DNA of 64,000 nucleotides, from positions 1-64,000 of the forward strand of contig DAINDF010000006.1 in NCBI GenBank assembly GCA_036732005.1, read 5' to 3'. Positions within the stretch are counted from its first letter, which is position 1; every line of letters starts with the position of its first letter. Of the stretch, positions 40,961 through 49,150 are shown in pieces. Position numbers and translations under genes: made by a program. Origin of the DNA: UBA1926 sp036732005 (GTDB taxonomy: Bacteria > Planctomycetota > Phycisphaerae > Phycisphaerales > UBA1924). The notes under the pieces were generated by a model, which was given only the letters and a program-made list of their open reading frames with translations, was not told where the DNA came from and did not search any database.

Positions 40961-40999
40961 ACCACGGCACCGACCCCCAAGGACGACCCGGAATCCGTC

Positions 41000-41326
41000 T
41001 CAGGCGCTGAGGAACTGGGCCGCGAGGGCCTCAAGATCGGTGTCCGACATCTCGGCCGACTCGGCGGTCGCGGCGGCGGCCCGCTGGTCCTCGCTGCCGA
41101 CGACGGTCAGGCGGATGCCGAAGTTCTCGCCGACCTTGACGGCCGCGCCGAGGGCGATGGTCCGGTTGTTGACGAGGAGTTCGAGGGGCTCGTCGGCGTT
41201 CTTGGGCAGTTCGAGGATGGAGCCCGGGAGGAGCCCGGTCACCTCGCGGACGGTCATGGTGCGTCGCCCGAGCTCGACGATGATCGGGACCTCGAGTTGG
41301 TGGAAGTGGGTCGGGGCCTTGGGCAT
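41000..41326 (-). CDS. fliN: Flagellar motor switch protein FliN-like (SpoA domain)
   Basis: This 108-residue protein is a single SpoA domain, as in FliN of the flagellar C-ring. FHQLEVPIIVELGRRTMTVREVTGLLPGSILELPK and LLVNNRTIALGAAVKVGENFGIRLTVV match the FliN core. The acidic tail (SDTDLEALAAQFLSA) is short. No other flagellar gene is adjacent; it stands alone beside fabF. Chemotaxis genes lie 13 kb away in the window. FliN/HrcQ proteins also occur in type III secretion, but the chemotaxis genes support the flagellar reading. The start is an ATG at 41326 with a weak GAGGA upstream. Confidence 0.85.
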   Translation of the reverse strand: MPKAPTHFHQLEVPIIVELGRRTMTVREVTGLLPGSILELPKNADEPLELLVNNRTIALGAAVKVGENFGIRLTVVGSEDQRAAAATAESAEMSDTDLEALAAQFLSA

Positions 41327-41424
41327 GGCGGAGGATCCTCACGGCGCGGATCGGCAGGAACTGCGCACGGCTTGAGCGCGAGGAAGGGATCGCAAAGCGG
41401 ATGCCGGGGAGATCGGGGGAGGGG

Positions 41425-42747
41425 TCAGCCCTCGAAGCGGCGGAGGATGAGGGTGGTGTTGTGCCCGCCGAAGCCGAAGGTGTTGTTCATGACGACCTTG
41501 ACGGGCCGCTCGCGGCTCTCGTGGGCGACGAGGTCGATGTCGAAGGCGGGGTCGGGGTCGTCAAGGTTGATGGTGGGGGGGATGACCCCGTCTCGGGCGG
41601 CGTGGAGGCAGGCGATCATCTCGATCGCCCCGGAGGCGCCCAGGGCGTGCCCGTGCATGGACTTGGTGGAGCTCATGAGCAGGCGTCCGCCCGAGGAGCG
41701 GCGGGCGTGGCCGCCGAAGACGCGGAGGACGGCGGCGACCTCGGCGTCGTCACCCAAAGGGGTGGATGTGCCGTGGGCATTGATGTAGTCCACCTGATCC
41801 GGGGTGAGCCCGGCGTCCCGCAGGGCCCACTTCATGGACCGGGCGGCACCGTTGCCCTCGGGGTCGGGGGCGGTGATATGGCCGGCGTCGCAGGAATTGC
41901 CGAACCCGACCATCTCGGCGTAGATCGTTGCGCCCCGGGCCCGGGCGTGCTCGAGCTCTTCGAGGACGAAGATCGCGGCGCCCTCGGCCATGACGAACCC
42001 GTCGCGGCCCCGATCGAAGGGGCGGCTGGCCTTTTCGGGCTCGTTGTTGCGGGTGGAGAGGGCCTTCATGGAGGAGAAGGCGGCGATGCAGAGGGGGGTG
42101 ATGGCGGCCTCGACACCGCCGACAAGCATGACATCGCAGTCGCCGCGGCGGATGTAGCCCATGGCGTCGCCGAAGGCGTGCCCGGCGGAGGCGCAGGCGG
42201 TGGCGTGGGCGGAGGCGGGGCCCTGGAGCCCGTACCGGATGGAGACATTCCCCGCGGTGGCGTTGACCATGAGGCGGGGAACGGTGAAGGGGCTGACGCG
42301 GGTGGGGCCCTTGTTTGTGAGGGCGTTGAGCCCGGTCTCGATGGTCTCGATGCCCCCGATGCCGGACCCGATAACCACGCCGCACCGCTCCGGGTCTTCG
42401 CGTGCGAAGTCGATCCCGGCGTGGGCGACGGCCTCGTGGGCGGCGCCGAGCCCGAGAACCGTGGAACGGTCGAGCTTCTTCGCGTCCTTGGGGGCGACGA
42501 AGCCCGAGATGTCCAGGTCCTTGATCTGCCCGGCGATGCGGACGGCCCAGTCCTCGCCGTAGGGGGCGAATGGCTCGCGGCCGAACTGGCTGATGCCGGA
42601 CCGGCCCTCGCGCATGGCCTCCCATGTTTCGGGGGCGGACTTGCCGAGGCAGGTGAGGGCCCCCAGCCCGGTCACGACGACACGGCGTGCCTGGGGCCTC
42701 TGCGGGGCCTGCGCGGCCCCCCGGGCGTCGTGGCTGGGGTGGTCCAT
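41425..42747 (-). CDS. fabF: Beta-ketoacyl-ACP synthase II
   Basis: FabF condenses malonyl-ACP with a growing acyl-ACP in type II fatty acid synthesis. The 440-residue protein has the catalytic Cys in TACASAGHAFGD, His in NAHGTSTPLGD and the second His in STKSMHGHALGASG; the C-terminal NNTFGFGGHNTTLILRR is also typical. It lies 15 bases after acpP, which provides its carrier, on the same strand. An N-terminal Ala/Gln/Pro stretch of about 20 residues precedes VVVTGLGALTCLG. The next upstream ATG is not needed. Confidence 0.95.
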   Translation of the reverse strand: MDHPSHDARGAAQAPQRPQARRVVVTGLGALTCLGKSAPETWEAMREGRSGISQFGREPFAPYGEDWAVRIAGQIKDLDISGFVAPKDAKKLDRSTVLGLGAAHEAVAHAGIDFAREDPERCGVVIGSGIGGIETIETGLNALTNKGPTRVSPFTVPRLMVNATAGNVSIRYGLQGPASAHATACASAGHAFGDAMGYIRRGDCDVMLVGGVEAAITPLCIAAFSSMKALSTRNNEPEKASRPFDRGRDGFVMAEGAAIFVLEELEHARARGATIYAEMVGFGNSCDAGHITAPDPEGNGAARSMKWALRDAGLTPDQVDYINAHGTSTPLGDDAEVAAVLRVFGGHARRSSGGRLLMSSTKSMHGHALGASGAIEMIACLHAARDGVIPPTINLDDPDPAFDIDLVAHESRERPVKVVMNNTFGFGGHNTTLILRRFEG

Positions 42748-42762
42748 CGCGTGGGGAGTGGC

Positions 42763-43011
42763 TCAGTCGAGCCCGTGGGCCTGCTTGATGAAGTTGATGG
42801 CCTCCCCGACGGTCTTGATCTTCTCGGCCTGGTCGTCGGGGATGGAGGTCTCGAACTCGTCCTCGAACTCCATGACGAGCTCGACGGTGTCGAGGCTGTC
42901 GGCGTTGAGGTCGTCCACGAAGCTGGTCTCGCGGGTGATCTTGGACTTCTCGGCGCCCAACTGCTCGGCGACGATGTCGATCACTTTCGCTTCGATCTCT
43001 TGTTCGGTCAC
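42763..43011 (-). CDS. acpP: Acyl carrier protein
   Basis: This 82-residue acidic protein carries growing fatty acyl chains on a phosphopantetheine arm attached to the Ser of DLNADSLDTVELVMEFEDEF. The family start MTEQEIEAKVIDIVAEQL and the KIKTVGEAINFI end are normal. Translation begins at a GTG at 43011. A CTCGGC / GCCGAG hairpin (43034-43049) lies in the leader, 22 bases or more before the start, and TACGGT (43063-43068, minus strand) is a candidate -10. acpP and fabF are probably one transcript. Confidence 0.95.
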   Translation of the reverse strand: MTEQEIEAKVIDIVAEQLGAEKSKITRETSFVDDLNADSLDTVELVMEFEDEFETSIPDDQAEKIKTVGEAINFIKQAHGLD

Positions 43012-43408
43012 GCGGTGTTCTCCGGAGCTGCCCCTCGGCCCCAGCCGAGTGTTGAGGGGGGGACCGTATCCTCCGGCCCACCGGGTTTCCGCTTTTCTTG
43101 CCTAAACATTCTGGGGGGGGTGGGCCCCGGTCATGTGGGGGGCGTTTTTAAATGCGGACCCCGGGGGAGGCCGGGGCGGGTCCGAGAGCGTGGGGCGGGT
43201 CGCGGGCTGGCGCGCCGGTGCGGGCTGTGCGGGGGGGGGCGGTTCGCGGGGCGGCGAAGGGAAACACCTCGCTTCGCTGTGCGTATGGGGTTGACGATGA
43301 GGTCGGCCAGTTCTTGGTCGGCCCAGCGCCGAGTTCACAGGGGATCACGCGGCCGGGGCGGGGTTTGTCTTCCCCGCGGGCGGTGATGGTGCGCGGAGGA
43401 GTCCGGAA
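43012..43408. other. Divergent intergenic region, acpP / DUF1444
   Basis: This 397-base gap holds the acpP leader with its hairpin, C/G-rich tracts, and a TTTTTAAA patch near 43146-43153. No coding region is supported. The DUF1444 side has GGAGGAG before its ATG. No clear promoter on the plus strand is seen. Confidence 0.5.
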
Positions 43409-44212
43409 ATGACGCAGATGCCCATGGAGCCCGAGGCGTTCGCCGAGCAGGTGGCGTTGTTGCTCAGGCGGTTGCAGCCCGAGTACGCGATCGCGAAGGT
43501 GGGCCCGCGTGAGCTCCTGGTGAACGGGCGTCGGCTCGACCTGGACAACCTGTACCGGATGGTGTCGAACGAGCCGGGGCGGGGGCAGGAGATCGTCGAG
43601 CACTTCCTCGATCAGTTGTTCACGGGGGAGGGGTTCGAGGTCTCGGAGATGCCATTCGACTTCGTCCGTCCCCGGGTGATGCCCCGGATCCAGCCGGAGA
43701 GCATCTTCGAGCATCTGAGCCGGGAGCTGGTGGCCCATGTGCCGTTCGTGAACAACACGGTGATCGTGTTCGTGACGGACCTGCCGCAGATGACGGTGAG
43801 CATCACCACCGAACAGATGATGCGGTGGGGTGTGGACCACGACGAACTGGACCGGGCGGCGCGGGCGAACCTCGAGGCGTACGGCCCGGAGCCCGAGTTC
43901 CAGGTGATCGAGAGCCGCGAGGGGGGCAAGGCGGTGATCGTCGCGGAGCAGGACGGGTACGACGCGGCGCGGCTGCTGCTGGGGGACCTGTACACGCGGC
44001 TTGGTCCGAAGCTGGGCGGCGATTTCTATGTGGCGACGCCGGCCCGGGACATGTTCGTGGCGATGAGCCTGGGCCCGGAGGAGTTCGTGGGGCGGCTGCG
44101 GGCGCGGGTGGACGACGACTTCAGCCGGATGCCGTACCCGATCTCGCGTGAGCTGTTCTATGTGACGCGGGACGGGATCGCGGGGACGATGGGCAAGGGC
44201 ATTGCGGCGTGA
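43409..44212 (+). CDS. DUF1444 (YtpQ-like) protein
   Basis: This 267-residue soluble protein matches the DUF1444/YtpQ family: an N-terminal helix pair, FVRPRVMPRIQPESIF, and the conserved middle segment ELVAHVPFVNNTVIVFVTDLPQMTVSITTEQMMRWGVDHDELDRAARANLEA. The C-terminus includes SREGGKAVIVAEQDGYDAARLLLGDLYTRL. The family is widespread in Gram-positive bacteria, and its role is unknown. No membrane segment is present. GGAGGAG lies upstream of the ATG at 43409. The next gene starts 30 bases later but seems to have its own promoter. Confidence 0.85.
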   Translation: MTQMPMEPEAFAEQVALLLRRLQPEYAIAKVGPRELLVNGRRLDLDNLYRMVSNEPGRGQEIVEHFLDQLFTGEGFEVSEMPFDFVRPRVMPRIQPESIFEHLSRELVAHVPFVNNTVIVFVTDLPQMTVSITTEQMMRWGVDHDELDRAARANLEAYGPEPEFQVIESREGGKAVIVAEQDGYDAARLLLGDLYTRLGPKLGGDFYVATPARDMFVAMSLGPEEFVGRLRARVDDDFSRMPYPISRELFYVTRDGIAGTMGKGIAA

Positions 44213-44230
44213 GGGCTTGGGCCCGGCTCC

Positions 44231-44236
44231 TACACT
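44231..44236 (+). promoter_or_regulatory. Candidate -10 (TACACT) of leaderless pabA
   Basis: TACACT ends six bases before the GTG at 44243. The bases between are CGGCCC, so no ribosome binding site is possible. The preceding gene ends 30 bases upstream of the GTG. Confidence 0.5.
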
Positions 44237-44242
44237 CGGCCC

Positions 44243-44965
44243 GTGATCCTGCTCATCGATAATTACGACTCGTTCACCTGGAACCTGGTGCAGCGGCTCG
44301 GGGAACTCGACCCCACGATCGTGCTGGATCGGGACCTGCTGGTGGTGCGCAACGACCGGATCACGCCCGACGGGGCGGCGGGCCTGGACGGGGGTCGCGG
44401 GCCGAGCCATGTGGTGATTTCCCCGGGCCCGTGCACGCCCCGTGAGGCGGGCGTGTCGGCGGCGATCATCGAGCGGTTCGCCGGGCGGGTGCCGGTGCTG
44501 GGGGTCTGCCTGGGGCACCAGTGCATGGCGGACATGAGCGGGCTGCCGGTGGAGCGGCACGGCGTGCTGATGCACGGCAAGACGAGCGAGGTCGAGCACG
44601 ACGGGCGTGGGCTGTTCGCGGGCGTGCCCACGCCGTTCGTGGCGACGCGGTACCACAGCCTGGTGGTCCCGGAACGGGCCTGGCCCGCGCCGCCCGGCCC
44701 CGGTTCGGACGGGTGGGAGGTCTCGGCGTGGTGCCGCGAGGCGGACGGGGCCCGGGTCATCATGGGGCTGCGGCGGGTGTGGGGCGAGCCTCTGTGGGGC
44801 GACGGGAGCCCCAGGCAGCCCGTGGAGGGCGTGCAGTTCCACCCCGAGTCGTTCATGACCGTCGAGGGCCCGCGGCTCTTGGCGAATTTTCTGGGGATGG
44901 GGGCGAGGCCGAGGCGGGCGGACCCGGCGCGGCTGGCGGCCCTGGTGGCGACGGAGACGGTCTGA
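44243..44965 (+). CDS. pabA: Glutamine amidotransferase, PabA/TrpG type
   Basis: This 240-residue amidotransferase gives ammonia from glutamine to the synthase subunit for aminodeoxychorismate (PabB) or anthranilate (TrpE). The class I catalytic Cys is in GVCLGHQCMAD, and the C-terminal His-Glu pair is in VQFHPESFMT. ILLIDNYDSFTWNLVQ is the family start. The partner subunit is not in the window, so pabA and trpG cannot be told apart. Translation starts at GTG. The gene is probably transcribed on its own from a leaderless promoter. Confidence 0.9.
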   Translation: MILLIDNYDSFTWNLVQRLGELDPTIVLDRDLLVVRNDRITPDGAAGLDGGRGPSHVVISPGPCTPREAGVSAAIIERFAGRVPVLGVCLGHQCMADMSGLPVERHGVLMHGKTSEVEHDGRGLFAGVPTPFVATRYHSLVVPERAWPAPPGPGSDGWEVSAWCREADGARVIMGLRRVWGEPLWGDGSPRQPVEGVQFHPESFMTVEGPRLLANFLGMGARPRRADPARLAALVATETV

Positions 44966-44977
44966 GCGCGGCGGCGC

Positions 44978-44983
44978 TATCCT
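44978..44983 (+). promoter_or_regulatory. Candidate -10 (TATCCT) of a leaderless transcript
   Basis: TATCCT ends six bases before the ATG at 44990, with CAGGCC between. It lies only 12 bases after the pabA stop. Confidence 0.5.
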
Positions 44984-44989
44984 CAGGCC

Positions 44990-45433
44990 ATGCTGCACCC
45001 CGCCCCGACAACGAAGATCGACCCGGGCCTGGCCCGCGGCGTGCTGGAAGAGGTTCACGAGCAGACGGCGACGAATCCCGCGTTTGTCGTGCTGAGTTTC
45101 TATAACACGAACTACCGGCTGCACCTGCTCCCGACGGGGGAGATCGCCTCGGAGCCCGGCAAGCGGGTGCAGGGCGTGATCCGGGCGGAGGCGAAGCGGG
45201 TGGATGTCGTGAAGACGGGCGGCAAGTATGTCGAGCCGGTGCTGGGGAGGCCCCGGCGGGTACAGGGCCGCGTGATCGAGACGGACACCTCGCGGAACGC
45301 GTTGACGGTGGACGCGGGGATGCCGATCGTGTGCCGGCTGACGGACCACCGCCAGCGGGCGAGCGATTTCGAGCCCGGGCAGTTCGTGTCGTTCGATGTG
45401 CTGCGCGGGGCGACCTTCGAGCCGGCGGGCTGA
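44990..45433 (+). CDS. Uncharacterised 147-residue protein
   Basis: This protein has no signal peptide or membrane helix. It has an N-terminal helical part (about residues 9-30) and a beta-rich rest with QGVIRAEAKRVDVVKTGGKYVEPVLGRPRRVQGRVIETDTSRNAL and ending in DVLRGATFEP, which suggests an OB-like or similar beta-barrel. I do not recognise the family. The start codon sits six bases after a TATCCT hexamer, so the message looks leaderless. The TMEM175-like gene begins 13 bases after its stop, so both are read together. Confidence 0.65.
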   Translation: MLHPAPTTKIDPGLARGVLEEVHEQTATNPAFVVLSFYNTNYRLHLLPTGEIASEPGKRVQGVIRAEAKRVDVVKTGGKYVEPVLGRPRRVQGRVIETDTSRNALTVDAGMPIVCRLTDHRQRASDFEPGQFVSFDVLRGATFEPAG

Positions 45434-45446
45434 GCGGGCGGCTGCG

Positions 45447-46217
45447 ATGCTCCGGGGGCTGACCAGGCCTGAGGGTGTGTACGACGGCCTGGGGTTCCGG
45501 CTGCGCGGGCTGGAGATGACGCGTCTGGAGACCTTCGTGGACGCGGCGTTCGCGTTCAGCGTGACGATGCTGGCGCTGTCGCCGGACCAGATCCCCGGCT
45601 CGTTCTCCGAGATGTTCGACTTGTTCCGGGGGATCCCGGCGTTCGTGTTCAGCCTGGCGATGCTGGTGCTGTTCTGGCACGCGCATGTGGTGTTCAGCCG
45701 GCGGTACGGGCTCGACGACGGCCCGACGACGGTGCTGAGCCTGGCGTTCATCGCGGTGATGCTGGTGTATGTCTACCCGCTGAAGTTCCTCGCGACGATG
45801 GCGTTCGGGCACTACATCCCGGTGCTGCGCCCCGCGGGGGGGCTCTCCGGTGGGACGGTGCACGACCTGTCGGCGATGTTCCTGGCGATGAGCGCCGGGT
45901 TCGTGCTGCTCCAGTCGGTCTTCGTCGCGCTGCATGCGCACGCGCTGCGTCGGGCCGACCGCCTGGGCCTGACGGCTCACGAGCGGAAGGTGACGCGTTG
46001 CGAGATGGGCTCGTCGCTCGTGTACGCGGGGGTCGGGGTCGCGTCGGTGGTGCTGGCGCTGGTCTTCCGCGGGGGGGCCGCGGTGGTCTCGGCGGGGTTC
46101 GTGTACGCCTCGCTGGGGCTGTTCGTCCCGCTGTACTGGGTGCTCCGCGGGCCCTCGAGCGCGGCGTGCGAGGCCGCGCGGTCGGGTCAGGAGATCCTGG
46201 GGTCGACGACGCGGTAG
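45447..46217 (+). CDS. TMEM175/DUF1211-like membrane protein
   Basis: This 256-residue protein has about six transmembrane helices. The first carries RLETFVDAAFAFSVTMLALS, close to the R-x3-F-[SVA]-D-A-[VA]-F-A signature of the bacterial TMEM175 potassium channels (DUF1211), where the FS residues form the filter. Here 'FVDAAFAF' keeps the D and A positions. Bacterial members have six helices per subunit and form tetramers. The gene overlaps the convergent permease gene by 31 bases at its 3' end. Channel function is inferred from the signature and helix count. Confidence 0.78.
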   Translation: MLRGLTRPEGVYDGLGFRLRGLEMTRLETFVDAAFAFSVTMLALSPDQIPGSFSEMFDLFRGIPAFVFSLAMLVLFWHAHVVFSRRYGLDDGPTTVLSLAFIAVMLVYVYPLKFLATMAFGHYIPVLRPAGGLSGGTVHDLSAMFLAMSAGFVLLQSVFVALHAHALRRADRLGLTAHERKVTRCEMGSSLVYAGVGVASVVLALVFRGGAAVVSAGFVYASLGLFVPLYWVLRGPSSAACEAARSGQEILGSTTR

Positions 46218-47194
46218 AGGACATCGACCGCGAGGTTGAACAGCACGAGCATGCCGGCGAAGACGAGGACGACGCCGATGATGAGGAAGAGGTCCTTGTT
46301 CTGGACGGCGGCGACGAAGTGCTGCCCCATCCCCGGGATGTTGAAGACCTTCTCGACGACGAACGAGCCGGTCATCGCGTAGGCGGTCGCGGGGCCCAGG
46401 TAGCTGAGCACGGGCAGGAAGGCGTTGGGCAGGGCGTGGCGGACGAGGACGCGCGTCTCGCTCGCGCCCTTGGCGCGGGCGGTGCGGACATAGTCGCTCG
46501 AGAGCGCCTCGATCATGCCGAACCGGGTGAGGCGGGCGATGTAGGCCGCGAACGGGAGGCTCAGGGTGAGCGCGGGGAGGACGATCGCCCGGGGCGAGCC
46601 CCACTCGGCGACGGGGAAGAGGGGGATCGCGACGGCGAAGAGGAGCAGGAGGAGGGTGCCGACGACGAACGAGGGCAGGCTGATGCCGATGAGGGCGAGG
46701 GCGAGGGTCGCGAGGTCGGCGGGGGAGTTGGGCCGGATCGCGCCGATGATGCCCGCGCTCAGGCCGATCAGGAGGGCGACGAGGATGGCCGCGGCGCCGA
46801 GGGTGACGGAGACGGGGAGCGATCCGGCGATGATCTCGCTGACGGTCCAGTCGTCGTACTGGAGGCTGGGCCCGAAATCGAAGAAGGGCCTTGTGGGGGG
46901 CTGGAGCCCGGCGTCGCGGGCGCGGGCGGCCTGGGCGGCGGCGTCGCCCGAGAGCGTGTCGCGGACCCACCGCAGGCCGGTGACGCGGTCGAGGTAGGAG
47001 ACATAGAAGCGCGGGTAGGAGTCGAGGTCGTACTGGCGGAGCATCTGCTCGGCGATCTCGGGGGAGGGGCGCCTGCCCTCGGGGTTCTCGAGGGGGTTGC
47101 CCGGGATGGCCCACGCGAGGGTGAGGGTGATCGTGTAGATCACGAGGAGGATGAGGGGCAGTTGCAGGAGGCGTCGGGCGATGAGGCGGGTCAC
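46187..47194 (-). CDS. Peptide ABC transporter permease (DppB/OppB type)
   Basis: This 335-residue permease has six or more transmembrane helices. The EAA-like loop is DYVRTARAKGASETRVLVRHALPNAFLPVL, as in all DppB/OppB subunits. The C-terminal VVEKVFNIPGMGQHFVAAVQNKD is also typical. Its GTG start overlaps the stop of the substrate-binding protein (GTGA). No second permease (DppC) or ATPase (DppD/F) follows on the minus strand: the gene converges directly on the TMEM175-like gene, with a 31-base 3' overlap. The transporter must use parts encoded elsewhere, or the locus has lost them. Confidence 0.92.
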   Translation of the reverse strand: MTRLIARRLLQLPLILLVIYTITLTLAWAIPGNPLENPEGRRPSPEIAEQMLRQYDLDSYPRFYVSYLDRVTGLRWVRDTLSGDAAAQAARARDAGLQPPTRPFFDFGPSLQYDDWTVSEIIAGSLPVSVTLGAAAILVALLIGLSAGIIGAIRPNSPADLATLALALIGISLPSFVVGTLLLLLFAVAIPLFPVAEWGSPRAIVLPALTLSLPFAAYIARLTRFGMIEALSSDYVRTARAKGASETRVLVRHALPNAFLPVLSYLGPATAYAMTGSFVVEKVFNIPGMGQHFVAAVQNKDLFLIIGVVLVFAGMLVLFNLAVDVLYRVVDPRIS

Positions 47195-49107
47195 GGTGCG
47201 ACGCTCCGCTCGTTCTTCATGGTGATCGGCGCGTCGGCGCCGAGGCCGTCGCCCAGGATGTCGACGAGGTGCAGCGTCTGCTTGGTTCGGGGGTGTGAGG
47301 AGACGCCGGTGACGCGGGCGGGGTCGAACATGTAGAGCGAGACATAGTGGAGAATCGGGAGGACGGGGAGTTCCTCCTCGACGATGACGCGTTCGGCCTC
47401 GGCGAGGATGCCGAGCCTGCGTTGCGGGTCGGGTTCGGCGCGGGCGCTGTCGAGCAGGGCGTCGAATCGCGGGCTGGAGAAGTTGCGGTCGTTGTTGCCG
47501 TCGCCGGTGCGGTTGATGTCGAGGAAGGTGGTGGGGTCGGCGAAGTCGCCGAACCAGCTCCCGCGGCTGGTGATGAAGCGGTGCTCCTTGAGTTGCTCGC
47601 GGTAGATCTTGAGCTCGGTCTGCCTGAGGGAGACGGGCACGCCGAGGTGCCGACGCCAGTTTGAGGCGAGGACCTGGGCGATGAGGTCGTGGCCCGAGTC
47701 CTTGTTGAAGAGCAGTTCGACGGTGATGGGGAAGTCGGAGGCGGGGTTTGGGTAGCCCGCCTCGGCGAGGAGGGCGCGGGCGGTGCCGACGATGTCGTCG
47801 CGTTCTTCGTCGGTCAACGCGTCGCCGATGTTGGGCAGGCCCGCCGGCGGGGTGTAGCCCGCGATCGACCCGGGGGGCACGAGGGCGCCGGCGGTGCGTT
47901 CGCCGAGGCGGCGGACCAGGTCGGCGATGGAGCGTTTGTCGACCACGAGGGCGAAGGCGCGGCGGACGCGGGCGTCGGCGAACGGGTTGGGCCGGCCGTC
48001 GGGCAGGGTCGGCGAGCAGTTGAAGTTCCAGAAATAGGTGCCGAAGGCGGGGACGATGTGGGCGTCTCGGCGCGGGTCGGGGGGGAGGCGGCGGTCGATC
48101 TCGAACTGGTCGAGGCCCAGGTCCGCGAGGGCGCGGGCCTGGTTGTCGTGCTCGGCGCGGAAGGACAGCTTGGCCTCGACGATCTCGCCCCGGTATGGGG
48201 CGTAGACCTCGGCGAGCATGTCGACGGCGCCCGTTCGGAAGGCGAGGACCGCGGCGGTGGGGTCGCCGATGGAGGGGATCGAGATCGAGCGGATGTTGAG
48301 GGCGGCCCGGTTCCAGTAGTGGGGGTTCTGCTCAAGGCGCATCGCCCGCTTGAAGCGCCACGCCGAGAGGGTGAACGGGCCGTTGGAGATGAGGTGGGGC
48401 GGTCGGGTCCAGCCCGGGCGGCGGAGGAGCCTTCCGGTCTTGGGGTCGGGGCGTTCGAACTGATCGACGAGCGGGGGGTAGACGGGGCTGAACGGATCGA
48501 AGGCGCACAGGTCAAGGAAGAAGGGCACGCGTTCGCGGAGCTCGACGACGAGCGTGCGGTCGCCCTCGGCCCGCAGGCCGACGGTGCGGTCGAAGCGATC
48601 GAGCGTGGCGGCCCAGAGCGTGTCGCCGTCGGGGAAGGGGCTCTGGCCGCGCTCCATCAGGGCGAGTTGCTCGGTGCGCCACTCGGCGAATTCGTCGGCG
48701 CCGCGGACGAAGCGGAACATGGCGGCGTAGTCGGAGGCGAGGTCGGGGAGCATGCCTCGGCGCCAGGCGTAGATGAAATGGTGCGCGGTGACCGGCGAGC
48801 CGTTGGACCAGCGGGCGTCGCCGCGCAGGTGGAAGGTGTATCGGAGCCCGTCGGGTGAGACCTCCCAGCGCTCGGCGGCCGCGGGGACGATGGCGGCGTC
48901 GGGGCTGAGCATGTCGTTCTGGACGAGGGGCTCGAAAACGAGTCGGGCGACGCGCATGTCGGGGAGCCAGCTGACGCGCTGGGGGTCGAGCGTGGTGACA
49001 TCGTTCCCGTTGTAGAAGGTGAAATCCGCCGGGGGCTCGCCCGATCGCAGGCTCAGCAGGACGACGAGCGCGGCGAGCGCGAGGATGACCAGAGCGGCCC
49101 GTGCCAT
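47191..49107 (-). CDS. Peptide ABC transporter substrate-binding protein (OppA/DppA type)
   Basis: This 638-residue extracytoplasmic binding protein has an N-terminal membrane helix (ALVILALAALVVLLSL) but no lipobox, so it is tethered by the helix or secreted. The family 5 signatures are present: LRYTFHLRGDARWSNGSPVTAHHF, RLEQNPHYWN and PTTFLDINRTGDGNNDRNFSSPRFDALLDSARAE. Ligands are usually oligopeptides. It is upstream of and overlaps the DppB-type permease. TATCGT ends six bases before its ATG and there is no Shine-Dalgarno, so the transcript looks leaderless. Confidence 0.93.
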   Translation of the reverse strand: MARAALVILALAALVVLLSLRSGEPPADFTFYNGNDVTTLDPQRVSWLPDMRVARLVFEPLVQNDMLSPDAAIVPAAAERWEVSPDGLRYTFHLRGDARWSNGSPVTAHHFIYAWRRGMLPDLASDYAAMFRFVRGADEFAEWRTEQLALMERGQSPFPDGDTLWAATLDRFDRTVGLRAEGDRTLVVELRERVPFFLDLCAFDPFSPVYPPLVDQFERPDPKTGRLLRRPGWTRPPHLISNGPFTLSAWRFKRAMRLEQNPHYWNRAALNIRSISIPSIGDPTAAVLAFRTGAVDMLAEVYAPYRGEIVEAKLSFRAEHDNQARALADLGLDQFEIDRRLPPDPRRDAHIVPAFGTYFWNFNCSPTLPDGRPNPFADARVRRAFALVVDKRSIADLVRRLGERTAGALVPPGSIAGYTPPAGLPNIGDALTDEERDDIVGTARALLAEAGYPNPASDFPITVELLFNKDSGHDLIAQVLASNWRRHLGVPVSLRQTELKIYREQLKEHRFITSRGSWFGDFADPTTFLDINRTGDGNNDRNFSSPRFDALLDSARAEPDPQRRLGILAEAERVIVEEELPVLPILHYVSLYMFDPARVTGVSSHPRTKQTLHLVDILGDGLGADAPITMKNERSVAP

Positions 49108-49113
49108 GGCGAG

Positions 49114-49119
49114 ACGATA
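49114..49119 (-). promoter_or_regulatory. Candidate -10 (TATCGT) of leaderless peptide-binding protein gene
   Basis: On the minus strand TATCGT ends six bases before the ATG at 49107; the intervening bases are CTCGCC. It shows the same geometry as the other leaderless-type starts. Confidence 0.5.
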
Positions 49120-49150
49120 CCACCCGCTCGCGGGCCCCGGCGGGCGCGGC

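Larger units (their letters stand above)
40557..40999. other. AT-rich gap with terminator and long hairpin
   Basis: This 443-base gap between convergent genes is AT-rich at its start, like the gene before it. It holds a rho-independent terminator on the plus strand (40850-40874) and a long inverted repeat (40892-40960), listed separately. No coding sequence is supported. Confidence 0.65.
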
